From Desulfatibacillum aliphaticivorans DSM 15576 (GTDB lineage: Bacteria > Desulfobacterota > Desulfobacteria > Desulfobacterales > Desulfatibacillaceae), in the NCBI RefSeq assembly GCF_000429905.1, contig NZ_KE386982.1:270551-334550 (forward strand): a stretch of DNA of 64,000 nucleotides. The letters are read 5' to 3'. The notes under the pieces are model-generated. The model was not told the origin of the DNA, made no database searches, and saw nothing but the letters and a program-made list of their open reading frames with translations. Positions 1 to 8,819 of this stretch are shown here, piece by piece. How positions within the stretch are numbered: the stretch's first letter is position 1; every line of letters starts with the position of its first letter. Both the position numbers and the translations under genes were made by a program.

Positions 1-1247
1 GTTTCTTCCGGCATGTTGAAATATCCCGCAAAAACAATGGGCGGATGATAGCAGATCTCGCCCATTTCGCCGTCGGGAAGCGCCTCGCCGGCCGTCCCGT
101 CTACGTTCATGGGCTTGCGGATGCTCACCTCAGCCAGATCCGCAAAGGCCTGCCCGACTTGGCCCACCATTTCCTCGGGGGATATGCCCTTGGGCGTCAT
201 GGTGGCGAACCCGGCGTTTTCCGTCATGCCGATGCCCGTGTAAAATTCCGGGGCCATTTTGGAAAGCCTTTGCAAAAAAGGCAGGTCCGCAGCAGCGCCC
301 GCGTACACAACCCGTTTCAGGCTGGACAGGTCGTAATCGTCGTATCCGGGAACCGCCCAAAGCATACGAAACTGTGTGGGTATCATCCCCAAGAAATTCA
401 CCTTATGCGCCTGGACCGCGTCCAGGGTGGTCTTGGGATCGAAAATCATGAGGCAGACCGCGCAGCCGCCCAAAGCAAAAATGGTCATGAAGCACTCCGT
501 CACGCAGGCCACGTGGCTGGGAGGCAGGTTGATCAAAATGCGGTTGTCGTCGTCCAAGTTGCAATTCACTCCCCGGGCCAGCACCTCGTTCTGCACGATG
601 ATGCATTCATGGGTGAGCAGGGCCGGCTTGGGCGCTCCCGTAGTGCCTGTGGTGAAGATGATGAGCGTCGGCGTTAATGGAGTGACCGCCCGCCAGGCTT
701 TTTCCAGGGCTTGGGTTTGCTTGTTCGCCTCCACCAAAGAGGCGACGGCTTCGGGGTCCAACAACAGGGGCAGGCTTTTGGCGCCTTCCATAATCTCGTC
801 GTCCCCAAAGCCGAGCGGGGCCTGCACCAGATGCTTGATGGAAGGGCAATTGTCAAGGGCGGCTTTGGCGGCCGTGGTGAAATCCCGCAACGGGGTTTTG
901 CCCAGGATGAACAATATGCAGGGATCGATTTTGCTTAAATCCCGCACCACCTCCTGATCCTGCAGACGCACGTCCAAGGGCGCGCAGATAGCGCCGATGC
1001 GGGAGCAGGCGTACATAAGGGCCATATGCTCCGGGCTTAAAAGCATCATGGTGGCCACCCGGTCTCCGGCCTGGACGCCCATGGCCAGCAATTGCAGGGC
1101 CAGAGCGTCGGACATCTCCTTGAATTGGGCGTAAGTTACTTTTCGGCCCGTCTCGTGCTGGATCATCACCTCGGCTTCAGGCTTTTTTTCGGCCCAGTGA
1201 TCCACATAGTCATTAAGAAGCGGCAAGCGGATAAAATTTTCGCTCAT
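1..1247 (-). CDS. AMP-forming acyl-CoA synthetase (C-terminus beyond window)
   Basis: Activates a carboxylic acid to its acyl-CoA via an acyl-adenylate. The start is the ATG at 1247, preceded by a GGGGGA ribosome site. About 415 residues are visible; the C-terminal subdomain lies beyond base 1. The ANL-family phosphate loop FTTGTTGAPKP lies near residue 200, and GIGMTENAG, the equivalent of the conserved YGxTE motif, lies further on. It starts 16 bp after the MaoC-like hydratase gene on the same strand, so the two probably form a fatty-acid or aromatic-acid activation and oxidation operon under the palindromic operators at 2161-2204. Family assignment is firm. The exact substrate (medium/long-chain fatty acid or aryl acid) cannot be told from the sequence. 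Confidence 0.9.
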   Translation of the reverse strand, partial: MSENFIRLPLLNDYVDHWAEKKPEAEVMIQHETGRKVTYAQFKEMSDALALQLLAMGVQAGDRVATMMLLSPEHMALMYACSRIGAICAPLDVRLQDQEVVRDLSKIDPCILFILGKTPLRDFTTAAKAALDNCPSIKHLVQAPLGFGDDEIMEGAKSLPLLLDPEAVASLVEANKQTQALEKAWRAVTPLTPTLIIFTTGTTGAPKPALLTHECIIVQNEVLARGVNCNLDDDNRILINLPPSHVACVTECFMTIFALGGCAVCLMIFDPKTTLDAVQAHKVNFLGMIPTQFRMLWAVPGYDDYDLSSLKRVVYAGAAADLPFLQRLSKMAPEFYTGIGMTENAGFATMTPKGISPEEMVGQVGQAFADLAEVSIRKPMNVDGTAGEALPDGEMGEICYHPPIVFAGYFNMPEE

Positions 1248-1263
1248 GGCTAATCCCCCTTTG

Positions 1264-2145
1264 TCATTGGTTTTTGCAAACCATCAACCCTTTGCGAAGC
1301 ACCGGCTTTCCGGCCTCCCCCAGGACGTCAAAATAATAGTTCATTCCATTTTCAGCGGCCTTTTTGTCCAGGAGCCGCACTGTTATCGTAGAGCCGGGAA
1401 GCACCATTCCGGAAAATCTGCAGCCGATCTCCAGGATGTTCTCCGGCGCAGCTTGCGCGTCCATCTCCAGCAATTTGCTGATGGACAACGCCAGGGTCGC
1501 CGTGCCCTGGACGATAATCCCGGGTAGGCCCACGCTGGCTGCAAATGCAGGCGAAGTGTGGATGGGAAAGACAATATCGCTGCACCCGTCGTAGATGTAC
1601 GGCAGCACCTCGCTCGCAAAGACTTCTCCGGTCTGCAGGGGCGCCTGCTCCTTCGGGCTGTCAAAGTCCTTTGGAACGCCTTCCAGGCTGGCGCCCTGGT
1701 CCTGGCATTCCACGCCCCGCAACATGCCGCCGATATGCTCCGTGAACACGGGCTCGCCGTCTGCGTCCATCGCCTCGTAACGCATGATGATTCGGGTTCC
1801 CGCCCTATGAGGCAGCATGGCGGCCACCACGCCGTATATGGTTAAATCCAGGCCCGGCGTCAGGGGCTTGTGCAGCCGGATGTGCTCGGTGTGATGCACC
1901 TGCATCAGGAGCGCCTCCTTGGGGAAGTCCGTGGCTTCCAGGTCTCCCCCCATATTGGTGCACAAAGGCCAGGTGACCGCCACCGGAAACACCGGATGGG
2001 CGATGACGCCGCCTTCCCTGGAATCGTCCAGATAGCAGGGCAGGGCGTCCCCCAGGGCGGCGGCGTAATTGGTGGTCTGTCGCTGGGTAATGGTGGTTTT
2101 ATAGGGCTTTAGTTTGGTTCCCGTGTACTTGGATGATATCTGCAT
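1264..2145 (-). CDS. MaoC-type (R)-enoyl-CoA hydratase, double hot-dog
   Basis: A 293-residue protein of the MaoC/hydratase-2 family, expected to hydrate a 2-enoyl-CoA. The length fits two hot-dog folds. The C-terminal one carries the hydratase-2 signature DIVFPIHTSPAFA with the catalytic pair Asp190 and His196, followed by a GLPGIIVQG segment that normally lines the active-site helix. ATG 2145 is preceded by GAGGAG. It is the first gene of a two-gene transcript with the downstream acyl-CoA synthetase, and the double palindrome just upstream suggests control by a TetR-type fatty-acid repressor. A dehydratase role in another CoA pathway (for example methyl-branched or aromatic acids) remains possible. 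Confidence 0.85.
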   Translation of the reverse strand: MQISSKYTGTKLKPYKTTITQRQTTNYAAALGDALPCYLDDSREGGVIAHPVFPVAVTWPLCTNMGGDLEATDFPKEALLMQVHHTEHIRLHKPLTPGLDLTIYGVVAAMLPHRAGTRIIMRYEAMDADGEPVFTEHIGGMLRGVECQDQGASLEGVPKDFDSPKEQAPLQTGEVFASEVLPYIYDGCSDIVFPIHTSPAFAASVGLPGIIVQGTATLALSISKLLEMDAQAAPENILEIGCRFSGMVLPGSTITVRLLDKKAAENGMNYYFDVLGEAGKPVLRKGLMVCKNQ

Positions 2146-2160
2146 GGCTCCTCGCTATAA

Positions 2161-2204
2161 AAAACAATGTTTCGTTCATTTCAAATTATCGAAACATTGT
2201 TTCG
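2161..2204. promoter_or_regulatory. Tandem PsrA/TetR-like operators
   Basis: Bases 2190-2204 form a perfect 15-bp palindrome, CGAAACATTGTTTCG. A second, near-perfect copy of the same core lies at 2161-2174, with centres about 29 bp (nearly three helical turns) apart. GAAAC-N3/4-GTTTC resembles the known PsrA/TetR fatty-acid regulator site. The position immediately upstream of the MaoC start fits autoregulation of the acyl-CoA operon. The cognate repressor is not in the window. Confidence 0.6.
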
Positions 2205-2425
2205 ATGTCAAGATCAAAAGGAAGCAGTACCCGCCCACATCGTCCTTCCATGGAGTCCGGCCCCAAATATAGCCCAAGTATCCGGCCGTGCATGGCAAGA
2301 TTTAACCCATGCTTTTCAATACGCAATGTAGAATCAGGGCTTGCCCTGGGTAATGACGCGCACCGCGCGTCAAAAAAAGGCGCCCACAGGGGGGGCGCAT
2401 CTACACTGGATCTTGATGCTGTGTA

Positions 2426-2943
2426 GGCTGAATATAGACTTTGCCTCTTATGACGTGTAGTTGCAGGCCCCCGTGCCTGCCAGGGTATGCGCTGCGCGCA
2501 TCCCAAGCGAAGCAGTCCGTTCGGACAGGCAATCGAGCAAAGTGCTACCTAAGGCCTCTCCTCCCACGGTAGGCTATGCAGTGCCATTGCGCTCGTTCCC
2601 ATGGTCCCCGTGGGAATGCATACCGCAGCATCCACAACCATTGAAGATGAAGGCTTCGGAGGCATGCGTCGAAACCCAAAAAACAAGGAGTCTATCAAGG
2701 CTGTCCGCCTGGCGATCTCGTGGAGTTCCGATAATTCAATGCGCCGGTAATCAAACACCAACCCGGTAATGGCAACCTGATAGCCCCTAAGCAACTCCCA
2801 TATGCATTCCCACGCTGGAGCATGGGAACGAGGTCTTGACCTATGCCTTCCGCCCGCCAACCTTCCTCAATTCCTACCATCTGTCCCGGCCGCGCCTTTT
2901 GGCCTATCGGCCCAGGCAAAAAACCGCCTTGCCTGGGCCGCCC
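2426..2943. repeat. 518-bp direct repeat, copy A
   Basis: Bases 2426-2943 are repeated at 3478-3995 (offset 1052 bp), with a near-identical core (2461-2790 vs 3513-3842) and slightly diverged ends. The right end is an 11-bp hairpin (GGCCCAGGCAA / TTGCCTGGGCC). Open frames inside it have repeat-like composition and no ribosome sites, so I call no gene. The whole stretch 2206-4200 contains no convincing gene. Confidence 0.85.
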
Positions 2944-3477
2944 ATCTGAATGGGCGTCATAGTGGGGCTTGCCGAGGTGTAGGATGGCTTCATCCTCCAT
3001 GGTCGAGATGCAATGTAGAATCAGGGCTTGCCCTGCGGAGTGTAGATTCAGGGCTTGCCCTGCAGAAGACGCGCCCTGCGCGCTTCAAACAGGCGCCCCA
3101 AGGGGCGAAGCTACAATGTTTATTCGCTAGTGTCTGCCACAACGAAGATGCAGGTTTATGATTTGAAGTTGCAGGCCCCCGTGCCTGCCAGGGGATGCGG
3201 CATTAGCATCTCAACCGAAATAACGCGTTCCGACAGGCATTCCAGCAAAATGCATCAATCGTTTTGGGTGGCCCAGGCAGCGTCGTTTGCTGCCTGGGCG
3301 CGGAGCACAGTAGGTACGACCTTCCCAGTAGGTAGAATCCAAAAATTCTTCTGCGAACGAGCGTTTTTCCTTAGAGCAATGTAGCGTCAGGGCTTGCCCT
3401 GCAGAAAAACGCGCTTTGCGCGCTTCAAAAAAAGGCGCCCCAAGGGGCAAAGCTACAATGAATATTGACACCGCATG
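2944..3477. repeat. Intervening repeat-fragment region
   Basis: Lies between the two 518-bp copies. It holds a partial third copy of the repeat start (about 3172-3250, beginning TTGCAGGCCCCCGTGCCTGCC) and several copies of the short phrase TCAGGGCTTGCCCTG (near 3021, 3046 and 3390; also 2335 outside), followed by GGCGCCC...GGGGC segments ending in AGCTACAATG. No coding sequence seen. Confidence 0.6.
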
Positions 3478-3995
3478 GGCTGTATATAGACGCTGCCGTT
3501 TATGATATGTAGTTGCAGGCCCCTGTGCCTGCCAGGGTATGCGCTGCGCGCATCCCAAGCGAAGCAGTCCGTTCGGACAGGCAATCGAGCAAAGTGCTAC
3601 CTAAGGCCTCTCCTCCCACGGTAGGCTATGCAGTGCCATTGCGCTCGTTCCCATGGTCCCCGTGGGAATGCATACCGCAGCATCCACAACCATTGAAGAT
3701 GAAGGCTTCGGAGGCATGCGTCGAAACCCAAAAAACAAGGAGTCTATCAAGGCTGTCCGCCTGGCGATCTCGTGGAGTTCCGATAATTCAATGCGCCGGT
3801 AATCAAACACCAACCCGGTAATGGCAACCTGATGGATCTTAAACAACTCCCATATGCATTCCCACGCTGGAGCATGGGAACGAGATTTTAACCAGGGCCT
3901 TCCGCCCGCCAACCTTCCTCAATTCCTACCATCTGTCCCGGCCGCGCCTTTTGGCCTATCGGCCCAGGCAAAAAACCGCCTTGCCTGGGCCGCCC
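3478..3995. repeat. 518-bp direct repeat, copy B
   Basis: Second copy of the element at 2426-2943, ending in the same hairpin. Divergence is concentrated near bases 3843-3900 and in the first 35 bp. It is followed by about 200 bp without features before the hypothetical gene at 4201. Confidence 0.85.
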
Positions 3996-4200
3996 TCGTA
4001 TAGTAAAAAGTGTTGATGTTATTAATAGGTTTGCTGCCCAGAAAAACCCATTGAATCCAGGTGTTGGAAACTGCGTCATATAGACTGATGGTAGTGCGCC
4101 ATGATCCTTCTCGGCCATCTTATTGGCCAGGCTACGCCCGGAATTGCATGCCGGGACAACTGGTCGGCATTTTTTGTGTCGTCAAAGAAAGGAGTTTATA

Positions 4201-4695
4201 ATGGATTGGAAGATTGCAATTGCGATAGCCGGATGGTTAACTGCTATTGTAACATTCTATTTCAACTATCGGTTATCCATTAAAAAGAATGAAGATGAAT
4301 TACTGGAAAAAACATTGAGTTACTTTCTGAAAGGGGCTTTAGCTAGGTCGATTGGGATTAGCTTGGTCGAAGGAATTTGGTTTAAGCGAAAGGTTAATTT
4401 GGAAATAATACTTCCGGTTCTTGTCGGCCAAGCAACATTTTTACTAACAGAGGCTGATGAGTATTCTCCTGATAGTAAAAATCTAATTCGGCTATTGAGA
4501 CTAATTGAAAAGTGTTTACCCTATGCCTCAAATAGGATTAATGAAGTTTCAGAGATATTAGACACATTAATACTTGCAACCCGTTCTGAAAAAGGTGTGC
4601 CAATTTCCAAAGAAGTTTTAAAGTTATGGTATTCAAAGTTCAATAATGGAAAAGTTGATGTATTCGAAAATGCAATTAGGAAAATAACCAAATAA
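4201..4695 (+). CDS. Hypothetical membrane-anchored protein, AT-rich
   Basis: 164 residues, not recognised. The ATG at 4201 is chosen because AAAGGAG lies 8 bases upstream. An in-frame opening 78 bp further upstream has no ribosome site. The N-terminus (about residues 4-24) is one hydrophobic helix, followed by KKNEDE and a soluble, helical, Lys/Glu/Ile-rich body. Codon use is AT-rich, in sharp contrast to the GC-rich neighbours, and the gene sits alone between a repeat field and a terminator, which suggests horizontal acquisition. It could be a small effector or immunity-type protein, but nothing in the sequence proves this. Confidence 0.65.
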   Translation: MDWKIAIAIAGWLTAIVTFYFNYRLSIKKNEDELLEKTLSYFLKGALARSIGISLVEGIWFKRKVNLEIILPVLVGQATFLLTEADEYSPDSKNLIRLLRLIEKCLPYASNRINEVSEILDTLILATRSEKGVPISKEVLKLWYSKFNNGKVDVFENAIRKITK

Positions 4696-4742
4696 ATTTG
4701 CAGGAGAAAATAAAAAAACTGATGGAGATGAAGTGATACAAA

Positions 4743-4774
4743 AAACCCCTGGATTATTTAAAATCCAGGGGTTT
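4743..4774. terminator. Strong bidirectional stem-loop terminator
   Basis: A perfect 13-bp inverted repeat (AAACCCCTGGATT / AATCCAGGGGTTT, 6-base loop) flanked by A-runs and T-runs. It separates the orphan gene at 4201 from the convergent apbE at 4843 and probably stops both. Confidence 0.85.
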
Positions 4775-4842
4775 CTTAATTTGCATCTATGCAGGCGGGC
4801 GGGGCGATGACTGGCCAATCGCCTTTTGCGCGGCGCAATTGA

Positions 4843-5904
4843 TTATGCAGCGCTTTTCCAGCCTTTGGTGGCGGTCTTTTTATTGATCCTGCTGATGACG
4901 AGGGCTTCGCAATCGGGCAGGGTTTCAATAAACTGGGTCCCCTTGTGGGAGCCCATGACAAACACCGTAGTGGACAAGGCGTCGGCTGTGGTCACGTCTT
5001 TGGCCCAGACCGAGGCGGAAGCCAGCTCGTGCGGGCTCATGCCGTCGGTGGGTTTGACGATGTGATGGTACAGTCTTTCCTTGTCAAAATAGATTTCGTA
5101 GTTGCCGGAGGTTGCGACGGCGCCGTTTTGCATACGGATTTTATCCGCATAGGCGATGTCTTTGTCCGGGTGGCGGACGGCCACGGTCCAGGCGCGGTCA
5201 GAGCCTTTCCCGCCGATGGCGCGGATATCGCCGCCCGCGTTGATGAGGGCGTGGGCGATGTTTTCCTGCTCCAGGGCTTTGGCGCCGGCGTCGATGACAT
5301 AGCCTTTGGCGATGCCGTCCAGAGTGACGCCCATGCCGGGCTTCATGAGCCTGGCGGACCGGCGTTGCATCAGTTTGCCGTCCTGGACGTCGAGCTGCAG
5401 CATGCCGCCGTCAACCAGGGCCACGGCTTCTTCAATAGCCTTGGTCGCCGGGACCTTGCCGGTCTTGCGATAAGTTTCCTGATACAGATCCACCACGGGC
5501 TTGACGGTCACGTCAAAGGTTCCGCCCGAGATTCTGTGGTAGTAATTTGCAGCCGTGAGCACCTGAGCCATTTCCTCGGGCATGCCGTCGATTTTGCCGT
5601 CGCGGTTAAGCGCGGCCACGGGGGATGCGGAGTCAAAGCGATCCAGGAGCCTGGTCACCCTTTCCATTTCAGCGTAGGCCTTTTCAATGGCTGCGTCCGC
5701 CTGATCGACGGACGGATGCATGACCGTGATGGCCACCAGGGTGCCCATGGTGTTTTTGGTGCGCGTTACTTTATGCAGGCCTTTATCAAAGGCCAGTGCT
5801 TCGGAAACAGGCATAACCGTGGTTGCGGCTACTCCAACGCCGAGCATGCCGGAGATCTTCAGGAAATTCCGGCGGTCCACTTTCCTGTCAAAAGGTTCAA
5901 ACAT
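4843..5904 (-). CDS. apbE: FAD:protein FMN transferase with Tat signal
   Basis: 353 residues. It covalently attaches FMN from FAD to Thr/Ser of target flavoproteins, and typically acts outside the cytoplasmic membrane. ATG 5904 is preferred over the ATG at 5931 because GGGAGG precedes it at normal spacing. The N-terminus (DRRNFLK followed by a hydrophobic stretch) is a twin-arginine signal. ApbE landmarks are TMGTLVAITV, the flavin/Mg site LDGIAKGYVIDA, NAGGDIRAIGG, HHIVKPTDG and the closing TTADALSTTVFVMG. It is the last gene of the hdrA-flxDCBA cluster, only 26 bp after flxA. That co-location suggests a flavinylated partner of the pathway, yet the Flx/Hdr proteins themselves have no export signals, so the substrate is probably encoded elsewhere. 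Confidence 0.92.
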   Translation of the reverse strand: MFEPFDRKVDRRNFLKISGMLGVGVAATTVMPVSEALAFDKGLHKVTRTKNTMGTLVAITVMHPSVDQADAAIEKAYAEMERVTRLLDRFDSASPVAALNRDGKIDGMPEEMAQVLTAANYYHRISGGTFDVTVKPVVDLYQETYRKTGKVPATKAIEEAVALVDGGMLQLDVQDGKLMQRRSARLMKPGMGVTLDGIAKGYVIDAGAKALEQENIAHALINAGGDIRAIGGKGSDRAWTVAVRHPDKDIAYADKIRMQNGAVATSGNYEIYFDKERLYHHIVKPTDGMSPHELASASVWAKDVTTADALSTTVFVMGSHKGTQFIETLPDCEALVISRINKKTATKGWKSAA

Positions 5905-5930
5905 CACTTCCTCCCTGAAATGCCTTGGCA

Positions 5931-6776
5931 TTAATACTCCTTGGGGATGCTGTTAAGCTCCTCAAGGGTGAATACAGGGCCGTCTTTGCAGACAAACTCT
6001 TTGCCGATATTGCAACGGCCGCACATGCCTATACCGCATTTCATCCGGTTTTCCAAGGACATGATGATATGATCGTGCTTATAGCCCAATTTGTCCAGCA
6101 CAGGCTGGGTGAATTTGATCATGATCGGAGGTCCGCAGACGATGGCGAAGGTGTCGTCATCGCCCTTGGGGGCCTTTTCCTCGGTGATGGACGGGACGAA
6201 GCCCACGTTGTACTTCCAGTCGGGATCGTCCGTGCCGTCCACGGTGATATGCATGTTGATGTCGTCCCGGGCTTCCCATTCGGCAAGCTCGTCGCGGTAC
6301 AGGAGCATGCCGGGCGACCGGGCGCCGTAGACTACGTGGATGTCCCCGAACTTTTTCCGGTTTTCCGGATCCAGAAGCATGACGATGCTGGAGCGCAGGG
6401 TGGTGAAGGCGAAGCCGCCGCCGATGATGACGATGTTCTTGCCTTCCATGCGTTCCCAGGGATACCAGTTTCCCAAAGGACCGCGGATGCCCATGATGTC
6501 GCCTTCCTTCATGTTATGAAGGGCGGTGGACACAAGTCCCACCTTGTTGACGGTGAACATCACGTAGCCTTTTTCCGTGGGAGAGGAGGCGATTCCGATG
6601 GGGATTTCGCCTTTTCCGGTGACCGACAGTTCACCGAACTGGCCGGCCTTGTACTGGAATTTTGCCTCGTCTTCAGGATTCACGTAGACGAATTTAAATG
6701 TCTTAAGGTTTCTGTCCTCAGTCTCGATAGTCGCTTTGTCTATCCGGACCGGGATTGGCAGATATGGATTTTGCAC
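5931..6776 (-). CDS. flxA: FlxA-like FAD/NAD(P)H oxidoreductase subunit
   Basis: 281 residues of the AsrB / sulfhydrogenase-gamma family. It oxidises or reduces NAD(P)H through FAD and passes electrons to a [2Fe-2S] cluster. The N-terminal half is a ferredoxin-reductase-type FAD barrel (AGQFGELSV, GIASSP). The middle holds the nucleotide-binding fold (VIIGGGFAFTTLRS, VYGARSPGMLLYRDEL, CGPPIMIKF). The C-terminus has CGIGMCGRCNIG...C, the [2Fe-2S] ligands. It is cytoplasmic. It follows flxB by 15 bp and overlaps the potential upstream apbE start. In the FlxABCD-HdrABC system of sulfate reducers this subunit is the NADH entry point. The order D-C-B-A behind hdrA supports the name. Confidence 0.85.
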   Translation of the reverse strand: MQNPYLPIPVRIDKATIETEDRNLKTFKFVYVNPEDEAKFQYKAGQFGELSVTGKGEIPIGIASSPTEKGYVMFTVNKVGLVSTALHNMKEGDIMGIRGPLGNWYPWERMEGKNIVIIGGGFAFTTLRSSIVMLLDPENRKKFGDIHVVYGARSPGMLLYRDELAEWEARDDINMHITVDGTDDPDWKYNVGFVPSITEEKAPKGDDDTFAIVCGPPIMIKFTQPVLDKLGYKHDHIIMSLENRMKCGIGMCGRCNIGKEFVCKDGPVFTLEELNSIPKEY

Positions 6777-6791
6777 CGTGTTAATCCCCCT

Positions 6792-7847
6792 TTATGCGCA
6801 TTCTTTGCCGGGTTCAAACCGGTTCATCAGATCACAAACCCTGCGGATGTCTATGTTTACCGGGCACTGCTGGACGCATCTTCCGCATCCTACGCAGGCG
6901 ATCCCGTTCTCGTACTTGTCCACATAGTACTTCAGCTTGTGCATAAAGCGCTGGCGCACCCTGGCCGTTTTGTTGGGCCTGGGGTTGTGGCCGGTGCCAT
7001 GCTTAGTGAACAGGGCGGACATGCAGGTGTCCCAGTTGCGCATCCGGCAGCCGTCGGTTCCCTGAACCTCATCCTGGATGTCGAAGCACCAGCATGTGGG
7101 GCAGAGGTAGGTACAGGTGCCGCAGTTGATGCACGCAAAGGCCACGTCTTCCCAGAAATCCGCGTCGTAGAGTTCGGTGGTGACCTTGTCGCCCAGCTTA
7201 TCGGTTTCGATCTTGGACGTGATTTTTGCTTCTGCAGCCTTGGCGGCGTCGTCAATGGCGCCGGCTTCGGCCGATCCGTCCTGGTCAAAACCCGCTTTGC
7301 CCACCAGGGCCTCGCCTTTCTCCGTCATCACTTTGGCCAGGTAGTAATCGCCCATGTCAGCCAGAAGCACGTCCGCGGAGGAATCGTCGAAAGGACCGGT
7401 TCCGGCGGAGGTGCAAAAGCAGGTGCTGCACGGGTTGTTGCAGGCCAGGGCGACGGTGGTAAGGGCGGCGCGGCGCTGCACCCACCAGGGATCCTGGTAT
7501 TCGGGATTGTCGAAGTTGATGTTTACAAGGTCGATGGCCTTGACGTCGCAGGGCCTGATGCCCAGGATGGCCCGGGGGCTGTAATCCTTGGGGATTTCCT
7601 TGTTCACATGATGATCGGGCTGGTTTTCATCCAGGGTGTACTCGAACATGGTCTCGCATTGGGGGTACACCACGGATTTGGGAGACATACGCGTATTCAC
7701 GTAGTCCAAATCCGGCATCTGGCCCTTTTCCAAGGGCGCGAAGTTATGAAAAGCCCCCTGCTTGACCGGTCCGTACAGGCTGTAATCTCCGGAGAGCTTC
7801 CCTACGCCTGATTCCCAGTCTTTTTTATCAATTTTAATGACACGCAT
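6792..7847 (-). CDS. flxB: FlxB-like iron-sulfur subunit (AsrA/hydrogenase-beta family)
   Basis: 351 residues. An electron-transfer subunit between FlxA and FlxC/Hdr. The N-terminal two thirds belong to the AsrA/sulfhydrogenase-beta domain, with the characteristic CNNPCSTCFC cluster near residue 135. The C-terminal third has two [4Fe-4S] sets, CINCGTCTYLCPTCWC and CVGCGRCVQQCPVNI. ATG 7847 lies 23 bp downstream of the flxC stop, and no signal peptide is present. In Asr proteins the equivalent subunit serves sulfite reductase, but no AsrC is nearby and the context (MvhD, HdrA) argues for the Flx role. Confidence 0.85.
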   Translation of the reverse strand: MRVIKIDKKDWESGVGKLSGDYSLYGPVKQGAFHNFAPLEKGQMPDLDYVNTRMSPKSVVYPQCETMFEYTLDENQPDHHVNKEIPKDYSPRAILGIRPCDVKAIDLVNINFDNPEYQDPWWVQRRAALTTVALACNNPCSTCFCTSAGTGPFDDSSADVLLADMGDYYLAKVMTEKGEALVGKAGFDQDGSAEAGAIDDAAKAAEAKITSKIETDKLGDKVTTELYDADFWEDVAFACINCGTCTYLCPTCWCFDIQDEVQGTDGCRMRNWDTCMSALFTKHGTGHNPRPNKTARVRQRFMHKLKYYVDKYENGIACVGCGRCVQQCPVNIDIRRVCDLMNRFEPGKECA

Positions 7848-7870
7848 ATGCTTGCCCCTTATTATCGAAT

Positions 7871-8818
7871 CTATTTGATAAACTCATCCGGGTCCTCTGG
7901 ACGGTAAGTATCCAGCGGAGGACGCACGTCCAGGCTCATGCCGGCTTCCCAGTCAAAGAGTTCCTTGCAGTCCTTTTCCAGTTTTTTGGTGAACTGGCGG
8001 ACGGGAATGCCCACCGGGCAGGCTCGTTCGCAGGCGCCGCAGTCGGTGCAGCGGCCGGCGCAGTGGTAGGCCCTCAAAAAGTGGAATGTGCGGGTGTCCG
8101 TTTTGTCGACGCTTTTGCCGACCCACTGAGGCTGGCTTTCGTCCACAAAACAGGTGGGACAGTAGCACAAAGGACATGCATTCCGGCAGGCATAGCAACG
8201 GATGCATCCGTCAAGCAACTGCTCGAAGTGGTTCCAACGGGCCTCGGGGGCCATGGCTTCCACCGCCTTGACGTCTGCGTAACGGTCTACATCGGTTTGT
8301 TCTTCCACCGGGTCGGCGATCACTTCATCAGAGATCACAGGATTTCTGTGAACGCAGATGGCGCAGTTGTCCTGGAGCATTTCCTGCTTGTCCAGAACCT
8401 CTTCGTACCCGTCGCCGGTTACCGTGATTTTTCCGTCAGCTTCGGAAACGGAAAGGATTTCCTTGCCCACGGCAAGACGGACTTTGCGGCGGTCAACCAT
8501 GCCGGTGCAGGGAACGCCTATGATGTACAGTTGCTCCCTGGTGATTTGGTTTTCCACAATATGCGTGACGATGTTGCGGGAGTCGCATCCCTTCGCCACC
8601 ACGCCAATTTTCTCCTTGCGCTTCGGCAAGTAGTTGGCCAGGTTCACCCCGCAACTGGAATCCCAGATGAGTGCGTCAACCTTGGCCGCATCCTTGACAA
8701 AACACGGCTCATTGATCAAAGGCATGGTTCCTTTCCTGAACCCAATGACCATGTCCACCGTGCCGTCATCAAGGAGTTTTTTGGCAATCCCCCTGATTTT
8801 CTCAGCATATTCTGACAT
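7871..8818 (-). CDS. flxC: FlxC-like 4Fe-4S / FdhB-family subunit
   Basis: 315 residues. The N-terminal half resembles the FrhB/FdhB-type domain (GVVAKGCDSRNIV, IGVPCTGMVD, CAICVHRNP). The C-terminal half carries two ferredoxin motifs, CIRCYACRNACPLCYCPTC and CTDCGACERACPVGI. It probably relays electrons between the flavin subunit and MvhD/HdrA. Its start at 8818 lies next to the stop of the selenoprotein flxD gene (8820-8822), so the genes are translationally adjacent. It is cytoplasmic. The name rests on family plus gene order; a generic ferredoxin-type subunit is the fallback call. Confidence 0.8.
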   Translation of the reverse strand: MSEYAEKIRGIAKKLLDDGTVDMVIGFRKGTMPLINEPCFVKDAAKVDALIWDSSCGVNLANYLPKRKEKIGVVAKGCDSRNIVTHIVENQITREQLYIIGVPCTGMVDRRKVRLAVGKEILSVSEADGKITVTGDGYEEVLDKQEMLQDNCAICVHRNPVISDEVIADPVEEQTDVDRYADVKAVEAMAPEARWNHFEQLLDGCIRCYACRNACPLCYCPTCFVDESQPQWVGKSVDKTDTRTFHFLRAYHCAGRCTDCGACERACPVGIPVRQFTKKLEKDCKELFDWEAGMSLDVRPPLDTYRPEDPDEFIK

Positions 8819-8819
8819 C

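Noticed and set aside
2549..2860. Antisense frame of 103 codons, repeated at 3601-3912
   Set aside because: It lies wholly in the duplicated 518-bp element. SHAPAWEC-type peptides are typical spurious translations of intergenic repeats, and there is no ribosome site.
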